DNA of 64,000 nt from positions 1,674,001 to 1,738,000 of the forward strand of contig CM059625.1 in assembly GCA_030435675.1 (NCBI GenBank), read 5' to 3'. The DNA comes from Steinernema hermaphroditum. Lineage: Eukaryota > Nematoda > Chromadorea > Rhabditida > Steinernematidae. A program made the translations under genes and the position numbers. Position 1 is the first letter of the stretch; every line of letters begins with the position of its first letter. This document shows positions 11,739 through 22,905 of the stretch, piece by piece. Below the pieces are notes generated by a model. That model did no database searches and was not told the origin of the DNA. It worked only from the letters and a program-made list of their open reading frames with translations.

Positions 11739-12412
11739 AAACTTTTTAAGAACGCTTAATGACTTATTTTTACATTCAAAACATCGCGAAACATTAACAT
11801 AATGTGTACACTTTAATGGCTGTTGCTAATATCACGAAAAGTTAGGACATAAGATAATCACTTCATTCTGCGTCTGCTCTGAAGTTTCGATCATTTCAAA
11901 AACCCATCATCCACCTTGCTTATTGCTTTTATTGTGGTATGCAACAAGTTGAGCAGGATTAGCACTTTGAGGACGCGAAGCATGCCTGTGTCCCGATAGT
12001 ATCTCCGAAAGCGTCGGTACAATCCCAGTCATGTATAGCCGGCTATCTTCAAGCGATCTTTATTGTTGATCTCGCGCCGACAGCGCATTATCGACGGCGT
12101 CTACAGTGACCCACAGAGCTAATTGAGTCGGTGGAAAAAAACATGAGGTCACATGCGGAAGGAGCTTGCCGCCACCATAAATCATTTCCGAAAGGAACTG
12201 ACCTTATCTACAGGTAGTGCTATTTTACAATTCTACAGAACTTCCACCGGGATATGGTAATCCGTAATAGAATCAACTTCTTTGAAGTGAACATGGAAGA
12301 TTCTTTTCTGAGGAGTATATTTGTCACTCTAGTTTTCTACAAATGACAGAAATTTTGTTTTCGTTGGATAATATTTTGCGGTGAGTCATGAACGGTCCTC
12401 CGGGTAGCAAGA
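11739..12412. other. Intergenic, nothing recognised
   Basis: AT-rich sequence between the tRNA and the distal control block of the plus-strand bHLH gene. No supported coding frame and no repeat shared with other parts of the window was seen. Confidence 0.4.
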
Positions 12413-12672
12413 CCACCGACGACCACCCACAGCGAAGCGTCAAAAGTTGAAAGTTACCACCCGCAACCAGTTCACCCGACCACGAGGCGTTTTTTCGCTC
12501 TTCGGACGATTACTCGCGTGCCCGACGAACTTTTTGTGAGGAAGAAGGCGGCGACATCACAGCTGACAGTTGCCATATGACGCTGAGGTGTCTAACCTGT
12601 CTAATAGAAGACCAAAGGAGGAAACGACTGCCTATTATGGCAGAAAAAAAACTAAGTGGAAAGAAAAGCCGC
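12413..12672 (-). promoter_or_regulatory. Triple E-box block 1, copy A (upstream of plus bHLH gene)
   Basis: The reverse complement aligns with 22633-22905; the central ~165 bases differ by only a handful of positions by eye. It contains CAGCTG (12560-12565), CAGTTG (12567-12572) and CATATG (12574-12579), three E-boxes in 7-base steps. It lies about 0.9 kb upstream of the bHLH start at 13581, in the same orientation relative to transcription as copy B has to its own bHLH gene. bHLH proneural proteins bind CANNTG, so auto- or cross-regulation is a natural inference. A transposon origin is not excluded. Confidence 0.65.
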
Positions 12673-12940
12673 GTCGCTGGAGGTCTGCAAAGGTTTCCGG
12701 AGTGTGAAGTGCATGTTGAAAACGAAAAGAAGCGTTTGCATAAACTGCTATGTGTGAGTGTACTGTTGCGACCTTTCGTAACTACCGGCCTGATACTATC
12801 CTGATTGCAGGAACTGAAAAAAGATCCAGCAGTGTATGTATAGAGTCCCATCGTTTAGAACGGTGAGCCAAACTTTTCTTACTTTGTTGCAAAACACTCC
12901 TCATAAACAGTTTAAAAACCTCTGCTATAAATTGTAACCT

Positions 12941-13071
12941 AGCTTGCATAAATCCCGACTATTCAAATAGGACATCTCCGGAGGACGACGGCAAAGACCG
13001 GTTCAAGGCGTCGCCGTGATTTGAATCCGATTTGACATCTGCCCGTGTTCGACACACGCAATCCTTTCAAT
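12941..13071 (-). promoter_or_regulatory. Conserved block 2, copy A
   Basis: About 130 bases match the reverse complement of 22172-22300, including an E-box (CATCTG here, CAGATG in the other copy) within GCAGATGTCAAATCGGATT and a GACATCTC element. It sits between block 1 and the bHLH gene, as in the other copy. The 268 bases separating blocks 1 and 2 here show no similarity to the 332-base spacer of the other copy. Two conserved islands around an unconserved spacer suit cis-regulatory modules better than one uniform repeat. Confidence 0.6.
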
Positions 13072-13580
13072 TGTCTTCGCCACAAGTGCCCTCTGGCGAG
13101 ATGCGACCGTCAAAAATCCAATAATACCGTACTTGCAGCCGTCAAATTGAATTGCACGTGACGTCGCCGCCCGTTTTTGCGTTGTTGTATTTGTTCAAGG
13201 AGTCCTAAGTGGAAGGACAGCAATTAATTCCGCTGACTAATCGCATTATTCACTCCGGCAAATCCTCAAATCCACAAATTCCAATTTTTTGCATGCCCTT
13301 CCATCGCTCTTCACGATAATGCCATAAATGCCTTAATTATATGTGGGCCATCGGCACAGAAAATATCTGCCCTCCGCCGACGTTATTAGCGACCGAACCG
13401 TGCCCGCCCCCAATCGTCTCGCTTCCCGAACCACCCCGCGTGAACCTAAGTGGGCGGCGCCGCTTCGCGCACCCACCGACCGGCCACTCGGATTGTCTTT
13501 ATTCGGCGATTACTGTTCTGTCAGTCACTCGCCTCCTGTGCCCTCACTTGTCAACACCGCTTCTCCCAAGTCCTTCGAAG

Positions 13581-14003
13581 ATGCCCAGCTGCACCAAGTC
13601 CTCATCGGCTTCGTCGCCTTCACTCTCCAAGACCGCCTCCGGCAAGCTACCCCATCAGGTTCACCGTCGCAACGAACGGGAACGCAAACGTGTCCAGCAA
13701 ATCAACAACGGCTACGTTCGTCTTCGTGACTCCCTTAGCAAGTACCAGAACAACTCACGCAAGCTCAGCAAGGTGGAGACGCTGAAAGCGGCCATCGCCT
13801 ACATCGCGCAACTCCAGGACGTGCTCCAGACCGATATGTGCGTCAATGCCGTGCCACACCACTCCCACGACCAGTCCTTCTCCTCGTCTTCGGACTATTC
13901 GGTCTATTCGTCGCCTACCGACTTCGGCACCCAGTCGCCCTACTCGGCTTTCCCTTCTAATATGCAATTCGATTTCTATGCCTATCTACGCCATCATCAT
14001 TAA
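13581..14003 (+). CDS. Achaete-scute family bHLH transcription factor (gene A)
   Basis: Single exon, 140 residues. The bHLH domain spans about residues 28-83: basic region RRNERERKRV with the DNA-contacting Asn-Glu-Arg-Glu-Arg, helix 1 QQINNGYVRLRDSL, a short loop, and helix 2 [19 protein letters not shown], which is diagnostic of the achaete-scute/ASCL group. The Ser/Thr-rich N-terminus and a Ser/Tyr/Phe-rich C-terminus flank it. The start MPSCTK was chosen as the first Met giving the usual short N-terminus; the frame is open further upstream, but that sequence looks like 5' UTR or promoter. An AATAAA lies at 14113-14118. C. elegans has several members (hlh-3, hlh-4, hlh-6, hlh-14, hlh-19), and I cannot assign orthology. 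Expected role: nuclear factor, dimerising with an E-protein (HLH-2 type) to specify neural or gland fate. It faces a paralogue at 20315-20791. Confidence 0.93.
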   Translation: MPSCTKSSSASSPSLSKTASGKLPHQVHRRNERERKRVQQINNGYVRLRDSLSKYQNNSRKLSKVETLKAAIAYIAQLQDVLQTDMCVNAVPHHSHDQSFSSSSDYSVYSSPTDFGTQSPYSAFPSNMQFDFYAYLRHHH

Positions 14004-14118
14004 GTTACTTGTAATCTCTTATTTATCACTATCATGTCCACGGGTCTCTTTTCACTTGCTCGCAATCTTTTGTACTGTATATATAGTAGTATCACACTTT
14101 TAATTATTTACTAATAAA

Positions 14119-15537
14119 ACTATATAAAATAATATGTTGCCTTCTGGGTATCTGGTCGTCATACGACTCGTACAATTGGGACATAGGACTTCTTCCTCTT
14201 TGGTAGTTGATGGTTTGCTGCATTCGTTAGAAGATTTCCTTGATTCAATCTCGATGGTTCGATGGATTCGATGTTCCGTGATAAACTTCCAGGCAGTAGG
14301 TTCGTTATCATCATGCTTTTTTGTATACGAATTATTCGACATACTGTCCCTGGATGACCTGTCCCCTAAGTTATACCGCTCAGCGTATCCCTTGGCGTCT
14401 CTCTTGGACGTTTGCTATATCGATGCAGCTTACTACTTCACTCGGTGTATGTTAAGCAGTTTGTAATGTCTTCCCTGGATTATTGAGCATAGTATTTCCA
14501 GTACCCAGAAGTGTTTTCAAACCACTGTTGTTGCGACATTATACTTCGACCACTAGAAGTGTGTGTGGGAATTAAATGTGCTAAGGGCCTGTTTATCTGG
14601 GTGTGCGTCTAATGCTTATTTTTTGTTTTTTCAGTTTTTTCCTTAAAGGTGTTCTTCCCACGTCTTCCCAAGGTGTTCTTCGAGGCATAGCGTCACAGTA
14701 ACCTACTCTCAATTGTTGAGCCGCGCTCATTACCCAACAAGAGCAATCAAGACCGTTTCCCATGACGATGCTTGACTCTGGTCAACTGGTTCTCGGTGTC
14801 AAATTCTCGAATTGCGTGTTGAGTGCGCGTCTCGCCTCCACTTTTCGAGATGCTCCTCACGCTCAGGTTGTTTGTTGCGCGCCCTTCGAAGACAGCTGCG
14901 CGGCCCGGACTCACCTCCGCGCTTAGCCAAATCCCGTTCCAAACGATTGATTTCAGCGCGCACCGAAGGATTGCGCAATGGTCAATCTGCACATTTAATT
15001 GCGCATCTTATATAACGAAATTGGGCATATTGTTCCAGCGGTTTTTGGAGGCGCGCATGCCGGACGAGGCTGCTAATTGCCGTATGCCAAAGGGTCAGAA
15101 GGGCACGAGAATTCACTGAACACCGGAACCGGAGACGCTCAAGAATTCGCGAGAATGTGGGTCAAACGTCATTTTTTACGCTTTGCCGATTATGCGCGTG
15201 AATGGTGCAGAAATCGAGAAGTCGACGGTGGCGCAATTAGCCGAAAGGGGTGCATGCGCGAGGACACCCACCGCGCCGAGGCGGCACGCGCTTGTTCGCG
15301 CAACACAAGTGCTAACTTTTGAGGACAGTAGCCGTCTGCTTCTGTTGTTGTGGAGTGTGAAGTGCACGCGGCGGAAAGTGTCAAAGCACGTCTCTTTCCA
15401 AAAGAACGCACATGAGGTCAATCTTTTTATCTTTTTGTTGTTCACACTTACTTTTGAGTGGCAAGCTGTGCGGCGGCGAGCAATAAACAACAACAAGTCG
15501 CACCTTTACATGGAATGAGTATCGGGAGGTAAGGTGG
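14119..15537. other. Intergenic between bHLH genes, GC-rich islands
   Basis: No gene is supported. Sequence at 14750-15000 and 15170-15500 is markedly GC-richer than the surroundings and contains CANNTG E-boxes (for example CAGCTG near 14892). Several open frames there lack splice continuity or recognisable domains. These islands may be enhancers of the flanking proneural genes, but this is inference. Confidence 0.35.
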
Positions 15538-15542
15538 CATTC

Positions 15543-15845
15543 AGTGGCAATATAAGTCAGAACGACGGCTGCCTTAGCCCGTTGTATAGGAAGCTTAAGA
15601 TAGACTCTTTAACTAGGACCTGTTCAGATAAAGTAGATTTAAAATTTAAAGCCCTTTTGGGTTAGTTCAATAGCAGAACTACAAGGATCAGCAAAGGCCC
15701 TCCTACATATAAGGATCAAGTAGGCCCTGGTATCATTCAAACAATAAATACTGCACTATGTCCTAAGAAAGCCCTATAAATTCCGCTTACACAACTTTAG
15801 GCTCTCTACAAGTTTCAGGTCGCCTCTACCTGATTTATTGCCACT
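15543..15845. mobile_element. 303-bp MITE with TIRs and 5-bp target duplication
   Basis: The left end AGTGGCAATATAAGTCAG and the inverted right end AGTGGCAATAAATCAGG match over about 17 bases with one gap. The element is flanked by direct repeats CATTC at 15538-15542 and 15846-15850, a plausible 5-bp target site duplication. It is AT-rich, has no coding frame, and interrupts otherwise GC-rich intergenic sequence. This fits a non-autonomous DNA transposon; the superfamily is not assigned. Confidence 0.65.
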
Positions 15846-15850
15846 CATTC

Positions 15851-18800
15851 GTTGCGCAACGCAACTCGCAACATTCGCCAATTAGGTAATCCCAGTACGG
15901 TAAACACGCGCGATCAACGGATTTACGGCCAAAATCGTAAAATGCGCACTCTATGTTTGCATAACCAATAAACGGTGGCGCGCAAATATTGTTCGTGGCC
16001 ATGGCCAGGCCAAAATTATTAAGCCGATCATTGTTGGTGTTGCACCTGCACCGGGATTCCCTTTCGTGATCGTTATCAATGTTGTGACGTTGAACATGGC
16101 GGATAAGCGTGGCTTCTTGCGGAGATGTTAATCCTCATTTTGCTTTCGGAGAACCGACGGAAAGGATTTGGCGCTTTTTGCGGTGGTGATAATTGGGCTA
16201 CTGTGGAGAACAATATGCTTTGAGGAGATATTGCAGATATGAGTATTGTAGAGGTAAACCCCGACCTTCTAGGCAGGAGAATCAACAAGAGAGCCTCCTC
16301 TAGGCTAGGCTAGCAGAGCAAGTCGATTAAACTTTTGTGGTAATTTCATTATTCAATCTTTGCAATGTTTCCTGCATTCATAAGTCCGCCATTATTTCTA
16401 AATCATCGCTTTCATTCTTTTTCCTGCGTTCACAAAGCTAATAGCCTGTCCGTTTTCTACGCTCCACCGTTGACCTCATGCCGGAAGCTGCAGCATGCAT
16501 ACATCTCCTGGGCCAATGGGTCATTCTTCATTTTCATGTAGCGGACCACAAAATTAACTACCGTTCTCCGTGTGTCCGCGTGCTTGCGACCAGAACAGCC
16601 AGCCAGCGAGCGAGCGCGTATTGTGGCCGTGCGATTGTTTTATCGCTCGGAGCCAATTATGGCATTCGGGCTCAACGTGCGCGTGAATAATTCTCTCGCT
16701 GGAGACGATAATTACACGCGGAAATACAATAAAAAACAATCTCAGCGACGGTCGCTTATCGGCCATAATGTCCAGGAAGCACGAGCAGCGGATGGATAAT
16801 CGCCATCGACGCTCAATTATCACTCATCGGTCATTGTTTTTGAGTACGGTACAGGGTGAAAAGATGGGAACACGGCTGACGGATTAGCAAGTGAGCCAGA
16901 GATAAGTGCAAAAGTGTGATGCATGCATTGTTTTGACAATCTCTTCTTGCTTTAATTCTTTGCAGATCTGCGAGTTATCATTATCACTAGTTTCGGGGCA
17001 TGCCTCCGTAGTATAGAGATGGGTATCCACGCTTCTCACCGTACAGAGCCGGGTGCAGCCTTTTGTGGGACAGCATGTAACATTATTTCTCGGCCTTTCC
17101 TCAAATACTTTTCAGCTGTGCCTGTTTTTTTCCTTGAAATTTTCGCTTTCAGAAATGCTCCTTCTAGAAAAATCGACAGGATGAAAAAGCGTTGCATCTG
17201 TAGCATGATAGGACGTATCTTACCACATGAATAATATTGTCAACGTACAGCAAACTCTGTAAGATTATCGCTTGGGTTCACTGGGTCAACATCCATTTTG
17301 CTGTGAGTAACACAGACACTGGACATCGAGTTCCTCAAGGCTAGATATCACTTCCATTGTCACCTGCGCAATATTCACCGTCAATACACCAAATCACATT
17401 AATCAGATTAATTGAAAGCCTTCAATGCCAAGGGCGCAATACGTAGCTCGAATCAGCTGCTTCAGAACTCTTCGTCATTTGTCCTTTTCAATTGCGTGTT
17501 GATCGCCGTCCTTGATTACATACGTTTCGCTTGTTCACTCTTTGTTTTAGCTGGCAGATGCGCACTGCGACGCTTGACACTCGAAATCATATCAAATTCA
17601 CGTTGATTTATGCGAATGGCCGTTGCTCCGTGCGCCGTTACGAGTTTGAACTCTGACAATTGGCATCGGCCGAGGACGTTTTGCTACAAATTTGATGTTG
17701 TTGTTATCGTCGGTGATGAGTGAAGGTGCGAAAGGAAAAAGAGTTTTGGAATGGAAAGCGAGCTGTTGCCTTGACCACTGGGCGCATAATTTATTCGCGC
17801 CGCGCGAGAGTGACTGTCAGCAGTTGGTGCGTCGTTGTCGCCACAGGGGTTCTCCGTTGTGATTGTTTGAATAAGGATGAGTGACCGAGTTAGGTGCGGA
17901 TAATAGAAAGTGACCGATGTGGTCGGGATGCCTTTCGAAAAAAGAAGAGTTACCAAATTTAAATAGATAGCTGAAGTACAAAATAAATGCTATCTTTGAA
18001 TGTTTAGTACAGTGGTTCTGATAGAGGTTTCTTTCGGCCCCACAATGATGGCCTTATATGCGGTCATTAAGAGAATGCTTTTGTGATCTACACAACATTG
18101 CGCATAACGGTCCGATCAAATTTCAGAAAAAACGCAGCCTACGATGCAAAATACCGACCATACTGCGCTGCCGCTCAAGCTCGGGTCACAGCGATTAGAA
18201 AATGAGCTTGACAGATCGCACAAGCCGAAAGCTCAATGGTAATTAGAGGGAAAAAGACTCTCTTGTATAACACATAAGCACACACGCGCGCTCTCCTCAA
18301 TTAGGTGGTGCGCCTAGACACGCCGACAAAGTGAAGATTATTGCCTCTTTAGCTGCTTAGTCTCTTAGACGCGGAAAGCTCTTTTGCAGTTGCGCGCAGC
18401 TGTTTGTTTCGAGGTCGTCAGCGTAATGAGCATTTAAGGGACGGGAAAAGGGGAGAAGCACTTCTAAACAAAGGGAAGCACTTCAGTCTCGTTGGAGGCT
18501 CAGAGAAGAGGGCGTAGTATTCAAATTTTGCCTTCGAATAAGAGTTGAATCTGGGGACAAAGTGCAATCTTAGCTTATACAAAACTCGTATTTGACAGGC
18601 GAAGGTAACGGGCCGAATTGGCGAAATTTCTTACAACGACCACGCCGTCTTTGCCATATTCTGACCTTTTGTCCTTGTCGTGGCCCACCGTTTTGATATG
18701 TCATCAGTTAATCACACATCTTTGAGCAACCATGCTCTACAATATCTGGCGTTCCAGAACAACGTTCGGCAATACCATGCATGGTTCCAGAGGCATATCA

Positions 18801-19785
18801 TACCAATCTCTAATGTTCATCATAGCTCCATTTTCTTTAACCCAAGCACTTTAAGATCAATCTTGACTAATTTGGCCTCTAATCCCCATGGATGCGCTCA
18901 GAATAACACTTGAAACAATTGTTTTTCTATTCCAATCCGATTCTGCAAGTCGAAAAGAGCCTCTTGACTACCGTAATCTCATCTCGTCGCTTCCGTCACC
19001 CTTCCCATGGGTATCACTTTCCTCTCGTCGGGCCACTTGATGCTAACGCGTGAAGTGGTCATGGCCCACAGGTACACGGCTAATAGGATTAACGCCGTAG
19101 CTCAGCCCAACCGTCTCACACTAATCCCGCAAATCCCACAATCCCACTCTTGTTGATACTTTCTGCTTGTTTTCGTGCGCTAATGACGGGCATGAACTTC
19201 GTGCGGAGAGTAATACAATAACTGCGGCCTGTGCAACCGGTGATTAGGGGGATCGCCGTTAATTCTGGGCAGCCTCCACAACCACCACCACATCGTTGTG
19301 ACCTTTTTGCGAGGTGTCAAACAGTAGTAAGTACTTCCCGTGTCCACGCGACTGCAAATTATGGTCGTTGCACTGAATCATTAAACATATATATTTTCTT
19401 TGCATCTCTTCCTGTTCCTCAAGACGGCGCACGCCAAGGGCATTGCCGACACCACTGCCGCATCACCTTAGCCGTCACCGTTTTAACGACCTCGTCCTCT
19501 CCTTCCTCTCTGACACGACAACGAGGGAGTGCGGACTGCGAAAAGTCGCCCTTTTGCGGCGGCGGCACGTTTTTGTACGATCCGATCGCAGCGATTAAGT
19601 TACTCTGTTTGGGCAGCGATAAATTAGCGGCAACACCCTATAAATTTCGCACTTTCACTTTGAGTTGACGGGCTTGGACTTAAGCCGAGCAGAGATATAT
19701 GGGGACCTTCCGCAGGGTGAAAACTCTGTGAACGCTGGAAATTCTAGAAATGAAAATAGCAGCAGATGGGGAGCAAAAAAGGTGC
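15851..19785. other. Intergenic between bHLH genes, alternating islands
   Basis: AT-rich sequence alternates with GC-richer islands at about 15850-16000, 16450-16850, 17410-17950, 18170-18430 and 19150-19670. None has a frame with a recognisable domain, and neither strand shows a splice-linked exon chain. Islands of this kind between two developmental regulators commonly are cis-regulatory; no direct evidence is available here. Confidence 0.35.
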
Positions 19786-19837
19786 AATATTCCGGAAGTC
19801 CTCAGTAGTATAATATTCCGGAAGTCCTCAGTAGTAT
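19786..19837 (+). repeat. 26-bp tandem duplication at a tRNA-like relic
   Basis: The 26-base unit containing TATTCCGGAAGTCCTCAGTA occurs twice without change at 19786-19811 and 19812-19837, and the first three bases recur. The unit includes the TCCTCAGTAGTAT segment that resembles the 5' end of a eukaryotic tRNA-Asp. Confidence 0.85.
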
Positions 19838-19880
19838 AATGTTGAGTATGTCCGATTCGCGGGTTCGATTCCCGGACAGG
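19825..19880 (+). pseudogene. tRNA-Asp-like relic lacking the anticodon arm
   Basis: The start TCCTCAGTAGTATAATG followed by TTGAGTAT resembles the acceptor and D-arm of tRNA-Asp, and GGGTTCGATTCCC is an intact T-arm with a canonical Pol III B box. Only about nine bases separate the GTCCG of the anticodon stem from the T-arm, so the anticodon loop and variable region are missing, and the 3' acceptor strand does not pair with the 5' one. It cannot be a functional tRNA. It could be a decayed gene or a fragment of a tRNA-derived SINE. Confidence 0.55.
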
Positions 19881-20314
19881 CTGTGCCCTTTTGACTTAGG
19901 TTTATGCTTTTTTATTACTTGCTTTCCAGTAGAGACCTGAGAAACAACGTAAGCCTTCCACCACCAATCAACTTGATTTTCATCTTACTCCGAAAAAGTG
20001 GAAAAGTCACCTTACTAAAGCAACTCGGCTAAGCGATCATCGAAGATACTAAACAGTCGACGACATCCAGCTGTTACCAACCGACTCCCCCAGGCAAACC
20101 CTGCCCTCAGTGAACTTTGCAGTACTCCATTAGGTTTCATCCGATTTATATTTGTAATATCAACATAAACTCTTTGCTTGTATGTACATTGAGAGCAGTG
20201 TCACAAAAGAATACCCGACATCTGTGATAAGGGACAGCAGTCAAAAGAAAACCATAAAAATTCGGAAAGTCTAGGCAGGCAGACGAAGGCAGTGAAAGAT
20301 GAACAAAGAGCCGA

Positions 20315-20791
20315 TTAGGAGTGATACATGGCAGGCGGAAAGTACTTTTGCTCTTCGAAAGAGTTATCAGATCGATGACTTGAGTTGGACGAATGAGGGG
20401 AGGGATAGGGGGCATTGAACGTCGTTGGATGATATGTAGCAGGTGACATAGAGTAGGCAAAGGCATCGAAGGAACTGAAGGCGTTCTCATTGAAGTCAAG
20501 CGTTGACACCTGAGAGGCAGGCTGACTCGGCTCGGACGCACGGGATTCACCGAGAAGACGGCTCAGATGGGAGATGTACCTACTCGCTTCGCGAAGCGTC
20601 TCCACTTTGCTGAGTTTCTTGCCCTGGGCAATACGCTGCATGGAAGTCTTCGTCATGACTTTGTTGCGAAGCTGCGCGAAGCCGTTGTTCACTTGTTCCA
20701 CGCGTCTTCGTTCACGTTCATTGCGGCGCTGCACCTGGTTAGCCGCCTTCGGAGTGGTGGAAGCAGAGGTCGCCTTCTTCGGTTTGGCCAT
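20315..20791 (-). CDS. Achaete-scute family bHLH transcription factor (gene B)
   Basis: Single exon, 158 residues, start at 20791 (MAKPKKATS). The bHLH domain spans about residues 22-80: basic region [10 protein letters not shown], helix 1 [14 protein letters not shown], a loop several residues longer than in gene A ([11 protein letters not shown]), and helix 2 [18 protein letters not shown]. The tail is rich in Ser, Tyr and Phe, as in achaete-scute proteins. It lies convergent to gene A, with 6.3 kb between the two stop codons. Its upstream DNA (22172-22905) carries the same two non-coding blocks as gene A in the same order and orientation. bHLH identity to gene A is only moderate, so the duplication looks old while the shared upstream block looks young or strongly constrained. 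Expected role: nuclear proneural-type factor acting as a heterodimer with an E-protein. Confidence 0.93.
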   Translation of the reverse strand: MAKPKKATSASTTPKAANQVQRRNERERRRVEQVNNGFAQLRNKVMTKTSMQRIAQGKKLSKVETLREASRYISHLSRLLGESRASEPSQPASQVSTLDFNENAFSSFDAFAYSMSPATYHPTTFNAPYPSPHSSNSSHRSDNSFEEQKYFPPAMYHS

Positions 20792-22171
20792 GGTCGCCGA
20801 GGGCGTTGTAGAAACGGAACAGAAGGCTTATGGTCTGTAGTAACGGGATTAGAAGCGGGCGGCTAGACCGGGAGAGGAGCTGCTTGCGCGGAGAGGACGA
20901 AACTGACACACACGGTGGGTGTTCGTGTGAGCTCGCGAGGGAGAGCTTTGTGACAACAGAGCGGTAACTCCGCCCCGAAATGAGTGGAAGTACGGCCACT
21001 TTTCGCGCCTTTCAAGGAAAATGAGTGAAAGTCGTCAGCATGTTAATATCCGTTTTAATGTTCTAAGTAATGTAACCTACATCAAGACTGCAGCTGATGC
21101 ACCGAATGCATGTACAAAAACAAGGTTCAGAGTTTCAACTCTGAGTCCATAACATTGCATCTGTAAGGGGACAGTGTCTCAAAACCAAGCAAGGGTATCA
21201 TGGATCTCTGCCTGGAAATGACTTGAGCAACTGAAGCTAATAAAATATTTGTTTCCTCAAGAACCATCGCAGCAAAGTGACTTTTTCACGAAAGCGATTG
21301 AACACTGAAGACACCTCTTACCTTGAGCTTTTTTTTCTATTCAAATGGTCTTGTCCGCTTAAAGAAGTCCTACTTTTGAAAGATGGTTTTAGTAAAGTTC
21401 CGGATATCCCCAAATTTTGTTCTGGTGCATCGAATCCATGAACATGAACGTTTTCCAAATTGATGCCGCAGTTGTTGCGGAAAGCTCCGAAAACATCGTA
21501 AATTGTAGGGCAGGTATCATTCTGGGAAATAGTGTACGTAACTAGATAGTTTGACTCACATTTCTTACAGGAACCAAAGCATTTAAAATATTTGGTCTCA
21601 ACTCATTTCTGCAGAATGTGACTGTAAAAGATGTTCTATCAACAAGAAGCTGTTTCTGCTTTTTTTCTTCAACCTCACGTCTACCACCGTAAGCAAGAAA
21701 ATTTGAAATGTCGATCCCCAGTATTGTCTGTCCTTTGTCTACGATCCCCTCGGCGAGCGGTCGCGTGCCATCTTCGTATCCGTCGAAACTTCGCGCAATC
21801 AGTAGACTGCACCCGCCATCTGGATCGGATCTGTTATTTGTCTTTTCTTTTGTTCCCTGTAGCCGCCGATCTCCTCTGTACTTTTCTCCACAGAAGGACT
21901 AATTCGATTATAGCACTCGTGCCATCTTCCCCATAGCCACAACTTCGCGCAACAGCAAGGCACTAGTGCACCTGTCGGGTATCCTCAGATATAGCGCCAA
22001 ATCAGAGCATTTGAAGTGAGTGCTAGTCGCGACGATAACGAAAACGCAACAGTGCCGTAGAGGGGTGGCTATGAAATCTCACATCGAAATGGAGATCACA
22101 GGGCGCAGCAGCGGTCGAAACGAAAGCGAGATTGAGCGGGAAGATGCCTACTGTAAAATCAAAAGGGCGAC
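20792..22171. other. Proximal upstream region of bHLH gene B
   Basis: The 200 bases before the start are GC-rich and pyrimidine-rich on the coding strand, with several acceptor-like TTCAG/GTCAG sites that could accept a spliced leader. The rest is mixed-composition DNA with no supported gene. Confidence 0.4.
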
Positions 22172-22300
22172 TGAAAGGATTGCGTGTGTCGAACACGAGC
22201 AGATGTCAAATCGGATTCAAATCATGGTGACGCCTCGAACCGGTCTTTGCTGCGACCTCCAGAGATGTCCTATTCAAACAGTCGGGATTAATGCAAGCAA
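22172..22300 (+). promoter_or_regulatory. Conserved block 2, copy B
   Basis: About 130 bases match the reverse complement of 12941-13071. The shared landmarks are GGATTGCGTGTGTCGAACAC, the CAGATG E-box followed by TCAAATCGG, and GAGATGTCCTATT. It lies 1.4 kb upstream of bHLH gene B in the same relative orientation as copy A has to gene A. Confidence 0.6.
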
Positions 22301-22632
22301 GGCCATGATTCACTACCTTCACTAGCTTACAGTAGTATCTGAACAATATTCGATGGTATGGACATTGACTTCGACATGATTTGCATAGTAACGTACACTC
22401 CTTTTACTAAACCTTCTGCAGATCTCGTTCTGTCGTTCTTAGCCGGCCGGTAGTGCTCAACCGTTAGACAGCAATGGTAATGGCAATTCGCTACGGAATT
22501 CACTAACATCGTAGAAAACAGTGAGAAGACCAGCATTCCTTGCAGTTCCAACGGATTCACCCACCGTTTTGGCATAAACGTTAGCAGCCAAGTTCACAAC
22601 TTACGGGAAAGATTTTGTTTTTGTCAAACTCG

Positions 22633-22905
22633 GAAGACCTTCCACGAAGCGGTTTCCCTTTCACTCACTTTTTTCCTGCTTAATAGTCAGTCGTTTCCTT
22701 CTTTGGGCACCAATTAGGCAGTTCGGACACCTCAGCATCATATGGCAACTGTCAGCTGTGATGTCGCCGCCTTCTTCCTCACAAAAAGTTCGTCGGGCAC
22801 GCGAGTAATTGTCCGAAGAGCGAAAAAACGCCTCGCGGTCGGGTGAACTGGTTGCGGGTGGTAACTTTCAACTTTGACGCATCACTGTGGGTGGTCATCG
22901 TGTGT
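22633..22905 (+). promoter_or_regulatory. Triple E-box block 1, copy B
   Basis: CATATG (22739-22744), CAACTG (22746-22751) and CAGCTG (22753-22758) stand in 7-base steps. They are followed by about 150 bases almost identical to the inverse of 12413-12580. The 5' part (TTTGGGCACCAATTAGGCAG) is closer to copy C at 8280-8545 than to copy A, so the three copies do not form a simple pair plus outlier. It is 1.8 kb upstream of bHLH gene B. Confidence 0.65.

Noticed and set aside
12596..12851. Small plus-strand gene with MAEKKLSGKKSRVAGG... and a second piece ELKKDPAVYV
   Set aside because: The two pieces are joined by good-looking splice sites but the phase produces a stop at the junction, and the first overlaps conserved non-coding block 1.
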